NCBI GenBank assembly: GCA_025765595.1
Contig: JAIVFH010000012.1
Location: forward strand, 428,194-492,193
Direction: 5' to 3'
DNA from: Obelidium mucronatum
Lineage: Eukaryota; Chytridiomycota; Chytridiomycetes; Chytridiales; Chytriomycetaceae
Length of the DNA stretch: 64,000 bases
The number at the start of each line of letters is the position of its first letter. The stretch's first letter is position 1. Positions 21,118 to 31,450 of the stretch are shown here, one piece after another. The position numbers and the translations under genes are program-made. The notes under the pieces are model-generated. The model did not search any database and was not told the origin of the DNA. It worked only from the letters and a program-made list of their open reading frames with translations.

Positions 21118-22362
21118 ATTGATGAGAGCTAGCACTCTATTTTCCGACGGTTCTGCAATCCACTTTGTTACCATCTTTGTGGGAGCCGAAATATTCGCGG
21201 TCGCAGGGAAGAATTTTGTGTATAATTCGGCTGACGCTTCCGTCGTCCATCCTCCTTTTTCCATTGTACGTGCTAGAGCCTCTTTTGTTGCTAGTTCTTT
21301 TGTTTCGAGAGCGTTTGCAATCCTAATACCGTATAGTTTTACATTGCATTTTATGTTGAGACGCGCTGCGAACCACTCTATGTATTTGTTCGTTACTTCC
21401 AAACGCATGCAGCTATTCTTTGCATGCCACGAATACGGTTTGTCCCTTGGGTGGTGAGCCGCTAAATTTGGGAAGAGCAGGCATGTGTTGTTAAAGTTGT
21501 GCCTGAACCGTATTAGCGCCCTTAGGTAGTTTTCCACATCGGCCACTGTGCAATTTGCAGCCGATTTTTGTCTCTTTATTGCGAAGCGCGAGGAGCCGGC
21601 AGTCTTGTGAATAGTCATGATGAATAGAAAACCGCTCTTTTCTGGAAGGTACAGCACTAGATTTAGATGTAATCTGATAATGTCACCTGGCCTTCTGCCC
21701 GATGATTGTAGAATAGAGATCAAGGCTGCCTGTTGTAGCCAGCCTGTCCGTTCTCTTAGTGTTTTCGATTTAGTAGCTTGGTCTCTCAATTCGACCAGGA
21801 TGCTGTCTACATCTTGCTTGAATAGCGGTGTAGCTTGGATTGGTTGAACCAGCGCATCGACGGCTTCCTGTTCTTTGAACTCGATGTGCTTTTCGATCTC
21901 CGTTGATAGCGCCGGGTTCTCCTCGGTTGTTGAGCCGTCGATCCACCGCTTGTACTTCCCAAGCTTTCTATAAATTGCTCTCAAGTGCGAGACCGTGTTT
22001 CTAACCGAGTCTGGCGATGAGCTTATTTTGCATGTATTAGGTGTCCTTGCGTTGGGGATGTGCGGGCAGTTCCGGGGATCCGGACATTCCTCCCGATTGC
22101 AGACATGTAAAATTCTTTTTCCTGCCGAAGCTGCCCCTGCATGGGGACAGCGGTGGTATTGGGTCTTTCCGGCGCTCTCCATGGAGAACAGGAAGTTTGA
22201 CAGCACTTGGGGTGTTGCTCGCGGTAAGTCTCCCGCGTAGCTCTGTAACTGAAGTTCTATACGATGTCTTGCTTTTTCTTGTGTGGAGTCCCTCTTGAAC
22301 GCTTCCAATTCGGTCGCCCGGTTGCCGCTTGTGGAGGCTTCCGCTGAGTGTGTTGTGCCCAT
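21112..22362 (-). CDS. YR1 tyrosine recombinase
   Basis: 416 residues, start ATG at 22362 (MGTTHSAEAS), preceded by A33 and CA. Core-binding domain about 50-80 (LPRATPQVLSNFLFSMESAG), a Cys/His-rich insert about 85-135 (HRCPHAG, CNREECPDPRNCPH, TC), a helical linker, then the catalytic domain: SSGRRPGDIIRL (box I Arg), FIMTIHKTAG (beta-hairpin Lys), KLYGIRIANAL (box II, Tyr in place of His, Arg present) and GGWTTEASAELYTKF (Trp and probable nucleophile Tyr). The frame is uninterrupted. It should integrate the circular element DNA. The Tyr-for-His change is shared with YR2, so it is probably a family trait rather than damage. Confidence 0.85.
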   Translation of the reverse strand: MGTTHSAEASTSGNRATELEAFKRDSTQEKARHRIELQLQSYAGDLPRATPQVLSNFLFSMESAGKTQYHRCPHAGAASAGKRILHVCNREECPDPRNCPHIPNARTPNTCKISSSPDSVRNTVSHLRAIYRKLGKYKRWIDGSTTEENPALSTEIEKHIEFKEQEAVDALVQPIQATPLFKQDVDSILVELRDQATKSKTLRERTGWLQQAALISILQSSGRRPGDIIRLHLNLVLYLPEKSGFLFIMTIHKTAGSSRFAIKRQKSAANCTVADVENYLRALIRFRHNFNNTCLLFPNLAAHHPRDKPYSWHAKNSCMRLEVTNKYIEWFAARLNIKCNVKLYGIRIANALETKELATKEALARTMEKGGWTTEASAELYTKFFPATANISAPTKMVTKWIAEPSENRVLALINK

Positions 22363-22363
22363 T

Positions 22364-22364
<1 letters not shown>

Positions 22365-22402
<38 letters not shown>

Positions 22403-22461
22403 TGTGAGGAAATTAAGACAATGAAATAAAGAGAGACTCTTCTTTTTTTTTTTTTTTTTTT
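22365..22461 (-). promoter_or_regulatory. Poly(A)-spacer-poly(A) cassette before the YR1 recombinase
   Basis: In the sense (minus) direction: RT ORF stop, two bases, A19 (22461-22443), 45-nt spacer, A33 (22397-22365), CA, ATG. A long A-tract abutting a start codon resembles the A-rich leaders known to promote cap-independent initiation (poxvirus late mRNAs, yeast A-rich leaders); that role is inferred here. Confidence 0.5.
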
Positions 22462-22463
22462 AA

Positions 22464-25400
22464 CTAAGTTGGATGTGTTTTGAATTGGTAAGCGTGCAGG
22501 TTGAAGAGCAGGGGTTTGGGTTTGTTTGAGTAAGAACGCAGAGCCGTTGCTGCTTTTTCTGAATGAGTCTCTACTAGCAACATGCTTGCAAATGACCGCC
22601 GCGCGGCGGTGATACCGTAGTTTTCGTAATTTTGTGGGATAATAATCGTGAAATTGATGTCTTGTCTTAGAAGGTGCTGTAGCACCACTCGGATCATCGC
22701 GAAGGGCGGATATACATAGAAGTTCTCATCTCTCCTGTCCTTCTCCGATGCTGTCCAGGCGAGAATATTGACGAAGCTTGAGTTTGGGCAGTCGTATCTG
22801 CTGAAAAAGGTATTGCACTTGTTATTATTGTTCGATGCCATCGCATCCACTGTGAAAGGACCAAATCGTGTGTTGACTTCTTCAAATAGATCGTCCGCTA
22901 GAACGAAGTCGTTTTCCTCCTCTTCTCTCGTTATTGCGTCTGCCAGATGATTCGCCTTTGTGTCAAGCCAGTAAAACTGTAAACGTACGTTGTTCTTGCG
23001 AGCTATGGCGAACATTTCTTTGAGTTCCTTGTTTACGTCGGGATTTCTGGAGGATCCTTTGACTGCTGCCAGGTAAACTCCCATATTGTCGCATCCCAGA
23101 TCGAAGACTGGTTTATCTTCTAGATGCTTGATTTGATCCCATAATTCCTTGTGTGAAATCTTGATGTCCATGGTAATGTTTTCTATATTTTTGATGCTTA
23201 ACTGTAAGCCTCGTTTTAGAGCAATGGCTTCTTTTACGACGATGTTCATCTGGTGTTCCTGATTGTCAAACTCAGCTCCAGCTCTCCATACTGGGTGAGC
23301 GTCTGAGTCAGGACCATTCAACGGTGTATTTATGAGGACGGCTCCCCATCTGTTCATATTCGCGTCTGATGTTTGTTTGAAGGTAAAGGCTTTGTGGGTT
23401 GGTTCGATCCAAAACGATTTTACTTCGTATTGCAATAGGATTTTTGTCCATTCCAGTATGTCCGTGGCTGCTTCTTCTCCCCATACAATTGTCAGTTGAC
23501 CCGAATCTTTTCCTGTCTGGGTTTTCGTCAATGCTATTTTGATGTAGAGAGATCGAAGGATTGCATGGCCCCCTTGAATACAAAAACAGAAATAGTTGCA
23601 CTTTCCTGTGTACGATTCTAGTATGTCGACATTGAATTCCTTCTCTTCGTCTATTTGTTTGATAATCCATCTTGAAAGAATTAGGAATCTGGATTGTTTT
23701 TCTGGGTGAATTCGAAATGAGCCCTCTTTGAAGTTGATGATTGCACCCAAGTATGTTATGATTGTGTCGGGTGCGAGGCAGCCTTTTGTTAGAGCAATAA
23801 AGAAGCCGGATTTTGAGAAAATGATTGTGACTATTGCTGTCGCCCGCTTCGCATCGCGTATTGAAGTCTCTTTAGACTTTGTTCCCTGCGAGTCGTGTAT
23901 TTCGCCGCATGCCGAGTCATCGTAAAACGTGCATATTTCGATTTGGATCATTCTTAAGGTGAGAACGGGGTGGGGGTCACCCCGCGGGGCACCCCTGCCC
24001 CGTTGTCATTGGGCCGGGGTGGGGGTGAAATGAAATTGGCCCCGAGGTTCCCCGTAGTACCCCGACCACCCCGAAAACAGAAGCCGTGCTGGCTGATCGG
24101 TCACGCTCTCCCCCGTGAAGCCTGAGGGACCCGGGTCGAAACCCCTCTAGCCTTTTTTTTAAATTTTTTTCTATCGTTTTCGAACTTAACAATAATTGTT
24201 TTAAACTCATTCTAAATATACTTAAAACTTATACGAGAGTAAATGGCTTTTATTTAGAATTAAATTCATTTTTTTTGTTGTAACAAATATGGACGTTTTT
24301 GCTTGCTTGTATCTTATCTTAAATTTAAATCAACAATGCATGCAATGAGTAAAACAGACATGATACGCGGCCTAGAAGCGTATCGCATCGAAGCCAACGT
24401 ATGCATTGTCTTTCCAGTGATTTCTTTCTGGAAATGACCAGGGCTGCCGAACCCCCTTGCGGTAACTTTGTTTTCCTTTCCAAACTTCTAACTCTACCAA
24501 CAAAAAACTAACCAAAAATGTCCTCTGCTTCGGCCAAAAGCAAAGGCAAGGAAAGAATGACCCAAGTGCCGTCAAGCGCCTTCTTTCAAACTGTTGCCAA
24601 CAATGCCACTGCCGCTGCTGCGGAAACCCGAAAAAGAAAGCAAATGCATAACAGCATCTCCTCTAGAGGTTCTGCATCCAGTAGCAGCATCCTCGCTACA
24701 GTTTCTGGAACCAACCAACAGTCACAGCGACCACCACTCCATCCTACATCGAATATTGAAAATTTGCAGCGTTCTACTACAGCTCAGCATTCTTCTACAG
24801 CCGAATCTACATCTACAAAACGAGCAAGAACAGCTAATGGTACGGACAACGGCAACAACAGCGATAGTGACGACTTTCAGTATGACGATGACAACACTGT
24901 CGATGGCGGTCCTCTTACGTCTCCGGCTGCAGCAACAACGCCAACCCCTATGATGGCACAAATTACCAGCGCTATTGAAGATGGGCTTCTCCAGGCTCAA
25001 ACTAGAGCATCTGCAGCATCTAAAAAGCAAACACCTTCAGTAGTATGGAAAATCTTTTCGAAAGAGTTTATTCGACCCCGCCCAGACTTGAGAGGATCAA
25101 ACCGTTTTTCGTACATCTGCCAATTCAAAGTACTGAACACAGCAATTTGTGGTGTTGAAGGTTTGTTGTTTTCTTTCTGTTGTTTTTCCTCTTTTTCTCT
25201 CTTTTTTTTTCTCAAAAATTTTTTTTCTTAGTGGCTGCCGATGAACGAGGCTCAACAAAACAGCTGCTAAAACATGCCCAGTTGCATGGGTTTGTCCCTC
25301 CTTCAAAGACACCTACAACAGCAGCAGGCTCCTTGGATGCTGCTGTCCTTTCCAGCCGTGAAGACATCCGCCGCCACCTTACAAAACGAGCATGCCTTCC

Positions 25401-28400
25401 CGAGAAACAGACCCTGGAAAACTATCGGTTCATGACTCTCCGAAACCTGTTAGTCAATAACCTGTCTTTCCGTTACGTTGAATCTCCAACGGCCATGCAG
25501 ATGGTGAGCTTTTTATGTCCGGCAGCTAAGGAGCTTGGCTTTCTGGAGTCTGCAACAACATACCGTCGTAATGTGCTGCCAAGAACTTATTACGGATGTC
25601 TCGCAGCCCTTAAGGTGTGTTCTTCTATTTTTTTGACATGCAAACAAAGGATGTGAACTCAAATCACAACAAATCAACAGATTTATTTTGCCACTGTCGA
25701 CTCTAATGTTGCTCTTGCTGCCGATGTTTGGACAATGTTCATGAAAACTGCATTGATGGGAGTTCGGGGCTCATGGATAAGCGCAGATTTTTGTTTCCAT
25801 TCAACAACAATTGCCTTCATGCCGTTGACAGGATCGCACAGGTACATCATCGCCTTCTACATTCTTAACATACTGACCAAAATTTTAATTGATGACAGTG
25901 GCATGAACCTGGCTTCTCAGTTAATTGTCAAACTCATATCACTGGACATCCTCAAAAAACTTCAATCCTTCACCCTGGACAATGCATCAAATAATAATAC
26001 GTTTATTTCTTCCTTCACGGAAGTAATTAAAACATGGCGAAATAATCCCGAATACTCTAACTTGGTGTCGCCAACAACAGGTTGGTTTTTTTTTCGAAAC
26101 AATACTTTATGTTTTCTTTTTTTTTTTTTTGGAAAAAATATTAATTTCTTTTGACAGAAGATGATCGCGACCCTGTACAGCACCTTCGCTGCTTTCCTCA
26201 TATCATTAACCTGGCTGTGACAGATGCCATTTTTGGCCTCTGTGGACTTGTTACTGTTGGAGATGGTGGTGACGACTTCGACGATGACAACAAGGATGAA
26301 ACAGTTGAAGCTGCTGACGAGCCAGCCGATGCTGCAGACAATCTTCAGGATGAAACTTGCGAAAAGGTAACATGCAAACCCTAAGTCTTTTTTTAGTTTC
26401 TGTGTTCTAACCATTTTATTTATAGATCAATCCTGGATTGCTTGAGGCCATCAAAACTTTGGCTGGAGCTATTGGAGGTGACTCACGGGAAGTTCAGGAC
26501 ATTATCTTAGCATCGTTGTCCTCAAAGACCTCTGTTGTGCCGGATGACACACGTCTTCTTTTTAAGAAGGTGAATTTTTTTTTTGCACGCATACGTGGGT
26601 TGATTATTAATCATTTCTCTACTAGTTACAAGCAGTTGCACGCATGCTTGCAAACAGCCCCATGCTGCGAGCCGAATTGGAGAAAGAGTGCAAAGCAAGA
26701 AACATTCCAGTTCACCATAATTCCTCAATCTGTCAAAACTCGGTGGAACTCCTGCTACGAAATGCTAGAACCTCTTTTTCGCATTTGGGACCCTCTGAAC
26801 GCAATGTTACGGAACGTTAAGCCACAAGCCCATGCCAAGTACTGTGCTGCTTTCCAGTCACACCAGGACATGTCATTCAAACCTGGAGATTTTCTGGTCT
26901 TCGAGCAGATGAAGAAGTTTCTCACGCCCTTCTACACTGCAACTGTCTGTCTGTCAAAAGGAGATCGACCCACTGCCCAGCTAGCAATTCCAATGATGGT
27001 GTATCTCTTGAAGCAAATGGAGGATATAGGCTACAATTCCGAATCTATTCCTCCATACCTGAAGCAAGGAGCCCGCAATGCCTTGGAAAAACTGCGAAAA
27101 TACAAGGACATTATTTTCACTACTGATGCATATTTAGTTGCTACTGGTAACTTTTTTTTTATATTTATTTCAGTGGCTGTTTAACTTCTTTTACAGTGCT
27201 TGATCCGCGAAGAAAGCTTGCTTGGATTGAAGCTAATGCACAGTACGTGGATCCCAGGCTTGCGTCAAATCGTGTCAAAGAAATCTTCAAGGATTATGAA
27301 ATGAAATTCTCCACTACTACTTCCAGTGCCCAAGCCCCTGTTGTAACCTCAGTAGTGGTGGACCCTTTATTTTCATCACTAGTGGAATCATCAACTTGTA
27401 TACAAACGGAACTGGATAAATATTTGGCAACAGATCCTTTGTCGTCAGCTGGAGAATTAGCGCACAGCCATTGGAATCCATTGTCATTCTGGAAAATGCA
27501 AAGTGACATGCCAGTATTGCAAAGAATGGTTCGGGATTTCTTTGCATCCCCAGTTTCAAGTGTTGATGTTGAGAGAATGTTCTCTGTGAGTGGACGAATG
27601 TGCACAAAGCTTCGAACTCGTTTAAGTGGAGCTACAGTTGAAATGGCACAATGTTTAATTGGTTGGTATCCTCACTTCGCATTCAACCAAATGGACAAGG
27701 GCGATTTTGTATTTTATTTTAAATAGTTTTTTTCTTCATTTAAATTAGTTATAATTGTTATTTTATATTTTTTTTAATGATATCTGTTATATTATTGTTG
27801 TATTTGTTCTTTCATTGGATTAAAATTGTTTGTTGTTTTTGTTTCTTGTTGATGTCCATAATTAGTGATGTGTTGAAACCAAGAGAGCCCGAGCCCCAGG
27901 GAACCCTATGGGGCACCCCCGAGGTACCCCAGGGGCCAAGCCTTGTTCGAAACCCTCAGGGGTCACCCCGCAGGGGTTCGGGGAAACTAGAGCCCCGACC
28001 CCCAACATCTCGGGGAAACTGCCACCCCGACCCCAACCCCGTCCCGTTCGCACCTTAATCATTCTGATGTATCTGACGATCGCTTCCACAATTGTTTGCT
28101 CAATGTATGGTGAGCAATTCCATCCGAAAACCAGAGTTGTGGCGACGAATACATACTCCTTGGGATCGCCCGGTATTGTTCCATATGTGCCGAAATATTT
28201 TCTTGATGCTGGATGGATGAGTATATTCATGAAGCACGACTTGAAGTCGATCACTGTGTAAAACCGAGACATCCACGAAGTTAGATTTTGGATGTATGGG
28301 AGATTGAATTTTGGAGGCTTGCACCAATTGTTTAGGTAAGTGCAGTTATCGTATTTCCTCATTTTAACTTGGTCGTCAACTACCCCCGTCGGCGAGACCA

Positions 28401-28908
28401 AGTGTGGCATTAGATCCGGATTTAAGCCTTTCCTTTCTCCCACATTTATTCTGATTCCTTGTTTCAGCTCTTCTTGTGTTTTCTTTTCCGCGAAATCCTT
28501 TAGAGTTTGATTTAATTTTCCATTTTTTAGAAACGTCTTGGGAGGAAGCTTGGAGTCTTTGTAGTACGAGGTTGCGAATTCCTCTACAGTTGGACCTTCC
28601 GACAGCCATCTGGAGATTGTGTCCGCCTGTTTTCGCGTTGATGCTGTAAGGATTTTATTCCAGAACAGTTTCTTTTCTTGCGTAAGAGTATTGACCCCAC
28701 CGCAAACAAATTTGTTTGGATCCTGAACTATTACGCGATCTACTTTGTCTTTGATGAGGTCGTTCAAAAGCGTGTCCATCGCTACGTCGTCTTTTGGGCA
28801 TTCTTGACCTGAAACAAAGCAGAACGCGTTCGGTTCATGGTCCGAGACGATTCGATGCTCCCACGGACGTGTGTCTGTTTCTGGTTTTGATTTCTTCCGG
28901 CGCGGCAT
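22464..28908 (-). CDS. YR1 reverse transcriptase-RNase H polyprotein, split by hAT2
   Basis: Start ATG at 28908 (MPRRKKSKPETD). First segment 28908-28058, second 23946-22464; 777 residues if the hAT and one target-site copy are removed. Domains: basic N-terminus, unassigned 30-170, RT with VIDFKSCFMNILIHPASRKY and LVFGWNCSPYIEQ up to the insertion, then right after it TFYDDSACGE with the catalytic YDD, thumb (TYLGAIINFKEGSF), RNase H (QTSDANMNRWGAVL; DLGCDNMGVYLAAV; KANHLADAITR) and a C-terminal domain with FTVDAMASNNNNKCN and YVYPPFAMIRVVL, as in other DIRS/Ngaro proteins. Both flanks of the insertion stay in frame, so decay since insertion is slight. Confidence 0.85.
24083..24160 (+). other. 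tRNA-like sequence in the hAT2 left subterminal region
   Basis: A-box-like TGGCTGATCGG (24090-24100), a 5-bp anticodon-like stem TCACG/CGTGA around an 8-nt loop (24101-24118), B-box-like GGGTCGAAACCC (24133-24144), and T8 (24153-24160), a potential pol III terminator. The acceptor stem is not convincing, so this is a tRNA relic or captured SINE head, not a functional tRNA. Confidence 0.4.
24518..27726 (+). CDS. hAT2 transposase, one frameshift
   Basis: Eight exons: 24518-25160, 25232-25614, 25681-25841, 25899-26080, 26158-26366, 26426-26569, 26626-27146, 27197-27726. N-terminal Ser/Thr-rich region, a BED-like zinc-finger region (SVVWKIFSKEFI, YICQF, STKQLLKHAQLHGF), the RNase H-like core (LAADVWTMFMKTALMG; FTLDNASNNNTFISS; CFPHIINLAVTDAI), an all-alpha insertion (TRWNSCYEMLEPLFRIWDPL) and the C-terminal dimerisation domain (SSVDVERMFSVSGRMCTKLR). 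It would cut and rejoin element ends in the nucleus. One extra G at 26710 in exon 7 shifts the frame; the duplicate at 31451-34305 lacks it. This may be a sequence error. Confidence 0.85.
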
Positions 28909-28920
28909 TTGGTTTTAGCG

Positions 28921-28922
<2 letters not shown>

Positions 28923-28951
<29 letters not shown>

Positions 28952-29087
28952 GTAAATCCCTTGTGCTTGTTCTTATCGCGCTTAACGAAGTTTATTTGGA
29001 TAATACTGCTATGAGATATTGGCGAGAGGGGTCTATGGGAGAATACTGAATATGAGGTCCCCTTTTTTTTTTTTTTTTTTTTTTTTT
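28923..29087 (-). promoter_or_regulatory. Poly(A)-spacer-poly(A) cassette before the YR1 RT ORF
   Basis: Sense (minus) order: gag stop at 29158, 70 nt, A25 (29087-29063), 111-nt spacer, A29 (28951-28923), CCCGCTAAAACCAA, ATG of the RT ORF at 28908. It has the same layout as the cassette before the recombinase. The duplicate copy lies at about 35502-35665. Confidence 0.5.
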
Positions 29088-29157
29088 GAATAGAATCGAA
29101 TCGTGTGGAAATCAGAAATCGTGTAAAGTTGAAATAAATTGCGGAAATTGGCGCCCG

Positions 29158-29430
29158 TTACTTGTCGTTAGCTCTGTCGAAGGGTGGGCTGCGGATTCTT
29201 ACTCCTTTGTAACTGGTTTTGGTGGCGTTGTATCGAGAATTGTCCCTGTCCTTGTCTTCGCGTCTTTGATCAAAGCGACGGTAACTGTCGCGTTGATAGC
29301 GTTGAGGTCCACTCTTACATTGCGGCTTGTAACAAGATTGCGATGAGCACTGGCTTCTGCAATCGGACGCGTAATGGCCTGGTTTGTCGCAGTGGTTGCA
29401 TTTGATTCTCTTGAAGCCAGCTTCTCTGCT
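29158..29430 (-). pseudogene. YR1 gag, C-terminal part with CCHC zinc knuckle
   Basis: The frame ends at the stop at 29158-29160 and contains CNHCDKPGHYASDC (about 29400-29355), a perfect CX2CX4HX4C zinc knuckle, then a second Cys/Arg-rich region (CSSQSCYKPQCKSG) and RRFDQRREDKDRDNSR. The N-terminal part is missing: upstream of about 29430 the sequence is gypsy gag on the opposite strand. Zinc-knuckle gag proteins bind the element RNA. An identical truncated copy lies at 35736-36008. Confidence 0.8.
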
Positions 29431-31450
29431 TGACGTTGATAAGCCTCCTGTTTTCAAGGGCCTCGCTACTGATGATTTTGATGACTTTATGCTCAAAGTC
29501 TATCTCAATTTTGATAATTCTGGACCCAAGGGAATTCTTTCCACCAAGTCCAAGATTGCTTTCGTGGTTTCCTACCTTGGTGGTAATGCTGCCAAGTGGT
29601 ACATCAACCACGTCGCCAAGCCTGAGCTCCAGTTCAAGAGCTTTCAGGAATTTGCTGATGTCTTTGCCGCCTTCTTCGGCGAAGATCCACGTGTCGCTGA
29701 AGCAATTGCCAACGACAAAGCCAAGACCTTGACCCAAACTACTTCTTGTCAAGCCTACGCCCGCGATTTTCTCCGTTGGATTGCTGGTACTCAACACAAC
29801 AATTACACCAAGATGTTGATGTTCAAGCAGGGTCTCAAGCTTCACGTGATGAACTATATTGATGGTCTGGAACCTCAACCAACCAACCTCTCCATGCTCA
29901 TGCGCAAGGCCATTGTCTTCGATGAGCGCGTGTTTGCTAACAACAAACGTTCTGGATCCTCCAAGGGTAACCAAGGTTCTGGTTCCAGCTCTCGCTCCAA
30001 TAACCCAGGCGCTGCTTCCAAGCCCTCTGGGTCTGCTGATGTTGCCGCTGCTGATGTCAAGTCTGGCAAGCCCACCCACGAGGAACGTCAGCGCCGCAAG
30101 GATAAAGGTCTTTGCGCTTACTGTGGTCAAGACGGTTGCAAGGGTGCTTCTGACACCAAAGCTTGCCCTCTCTTGGTTGCAAAAAATGCTCGGAGCGCCC
30201 AGGGAAGGGGTGCTCAGGCGTAAACTCCCCGCCCAGTTTGGCGATGCAAACTGTCAACCTTTCCGTTCCCTCATCATCGGATTCCAAGATTGTGCTTCCA
30301 TGTACACTTGTTGTCGGGGAAAAATTTTCTTCTTCATCTCCAAACCTTACCAAGCCCTTTTCTTTGGGTGCCTTCGTGGATAGTGGGTGTTCGGCTTTCG
30401 GCCTTATTTCCTTAGATTTCGCTCTAAGAAATAAAATACCTGTTATTCCTTCCTCCACTTTGTACAATGTTAATTTGGCTGATGGTTTGCGCTCTCGCTC
30501 CATTACTTAACAAACTGTACTTTTAATTTGCCGAATTGGTTCTCATACCGAAACGATGTCTCTTCTTGTCGCGGATATTTCTTGTCCGCTTATTTTAGGT
30601 CTTCCATGGCTTCGCCTTCACAACCCTTGCGTTAATTGGCGTCACATGTTGGTCACGTTCTCCGATGGGGCTTGCCTGTCAGCTGACCACGTGCCCCCTG
30701 AGGCTTTTACGGCCTTGCCTTATTCCCCTCCAGACGATCCAGCTGTCAAGGATCTGGAGGTTTCTACCGCTTCTGTTTCAATCCCGACGGAAAATCCGCC
30801 AGCGAGTTCTACACCGGATGTTGAGTTGCTTAATACCACTGCGTTCTTTGGCATTGCCAAGAAACACGGGCTTACTATCTTTGCCGCTCGAATGGATGTC
30901 ACTTCTTCTAAAGATGATGACACTCCCACTGTGTCAATTTCAGCTGTGATTAATACAAAGGACTATCAGGAGTCTGCTATCGATTCTGACGATAGAGGAG
31001 TGCCTTTACGCTACAAGCAGTACTCGGACGTGTTTGCACCCAAGTCTGAGACTCCTCGGCCGCTTCCACCTCATCGCCCTTACGACTTGCCTATCGAGAT
31101 CGTTAAGAATGAAGATGGAACTTCGGCAAAATTACCTCTTACTAATGCCTTGGCTAGAGGCTGGATATCTCCCTCTACCTCTCCGGTCGCCGCCCCTTGC
31201 TTCTTTGTCAAGAAACCAAATGGTGGCTTCCGCCTTTGCATTGACTATCGTGCCATCAACAACATTGTAGTCAAGAACAAGTTTCCGCTACCGCTGTTCA
31301 CGGATCTTGCGGGAAAATTATCCAAGGCTAAAATTTTCACTCACTTGGATCTCCCGGACGCGTACCACTTACTAAGAATACGCTCTGGTGACGAATGGAA
31401 AACTGCATTTCGCTGCAAGTTTGGCCATTTCCAGTATAATGTGGTTAGTT
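29430..31450 (+). mobile_element. Gypsy B: Ty3/gypsy copy truncated at both ends
   Basis: Gag (to the stop at 30221-30223), protease and the first part of RT, ending at the duplication junction 31450. No 5' LTR and no gag N-terminus: the left end is a head-to-head junction with YR1 gag. Gag and pol overlap, pol in the -1 frame; A AAA AAT (30181-30187) is in the gag frame at the overlap. An in-frame TAA (30508-30510) separates protease from RT. Nearly identical to the first part of gypsy C, of which it is the duplicate. Confidence 0.88.

Larger units (their letters stand above)
23955..28057 (+). mobile_element. hAT transposon hAT2, 4.1 kb, inserted in YR1
   Basis: Inverted ends TAAGGTGAGAACGGG (23955) and, at the right, CCCGTTCGCACCTTA ending at 28057. 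Flanked by the perfect 8-bp duplication ATCATTCT (23947-23954 and 28058-28065), the hallmark of hAT insertion. Both subterminal regions are rich in CCCCG. It carries one eight-exon transposase gene. It is the likely autonomous relative of the MITEs at 10298 and 13515. From 24875 on it is part of the 6.58-kb duplication. Confidence 0.95.
21053..29430 (-). mobile_element. DIRS/Ngaro-type YR retrotransposon YR1, interrupted by hAT2
   Basis: Minus strand order: gag 3' part with zinc knuckle (about 29430-29158), A-tract cassette, RT-RNase H ORF (28908-28058 continued at 23946-22464), A-tract cassette, tyrosine recombinase (22362-21112), 3' hairpin. Better preserved than YR2. The 5' end is lost at a head-to-head junction with gypsy B near 29430. 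hAT2 (23955-28057) lies inside the RT. Excision leaving one copy of ATCATTCT gives one continuous frame of 778 codons including stop. Elements of this class replicate through RNA and integrate with a tyrosine recombinase instead of a DDE integrase. Confidence 0.9.

Noticed and set aside
21112..22362. A Crypton DNA transposon
   Set aside because: The recombinase is accompanied by RT, RNase H and zinc-knuckle gag in the same orientation, so it is a YR retrotransposon.
25180..25656. Extra hydrophobic ORF start MFFLFFSLFFSQKFFF as a membrane protein
   Set aside because: The hydrophobic stretch is the T-rich first intron of the hAT transposase; the coding part is exon 2.
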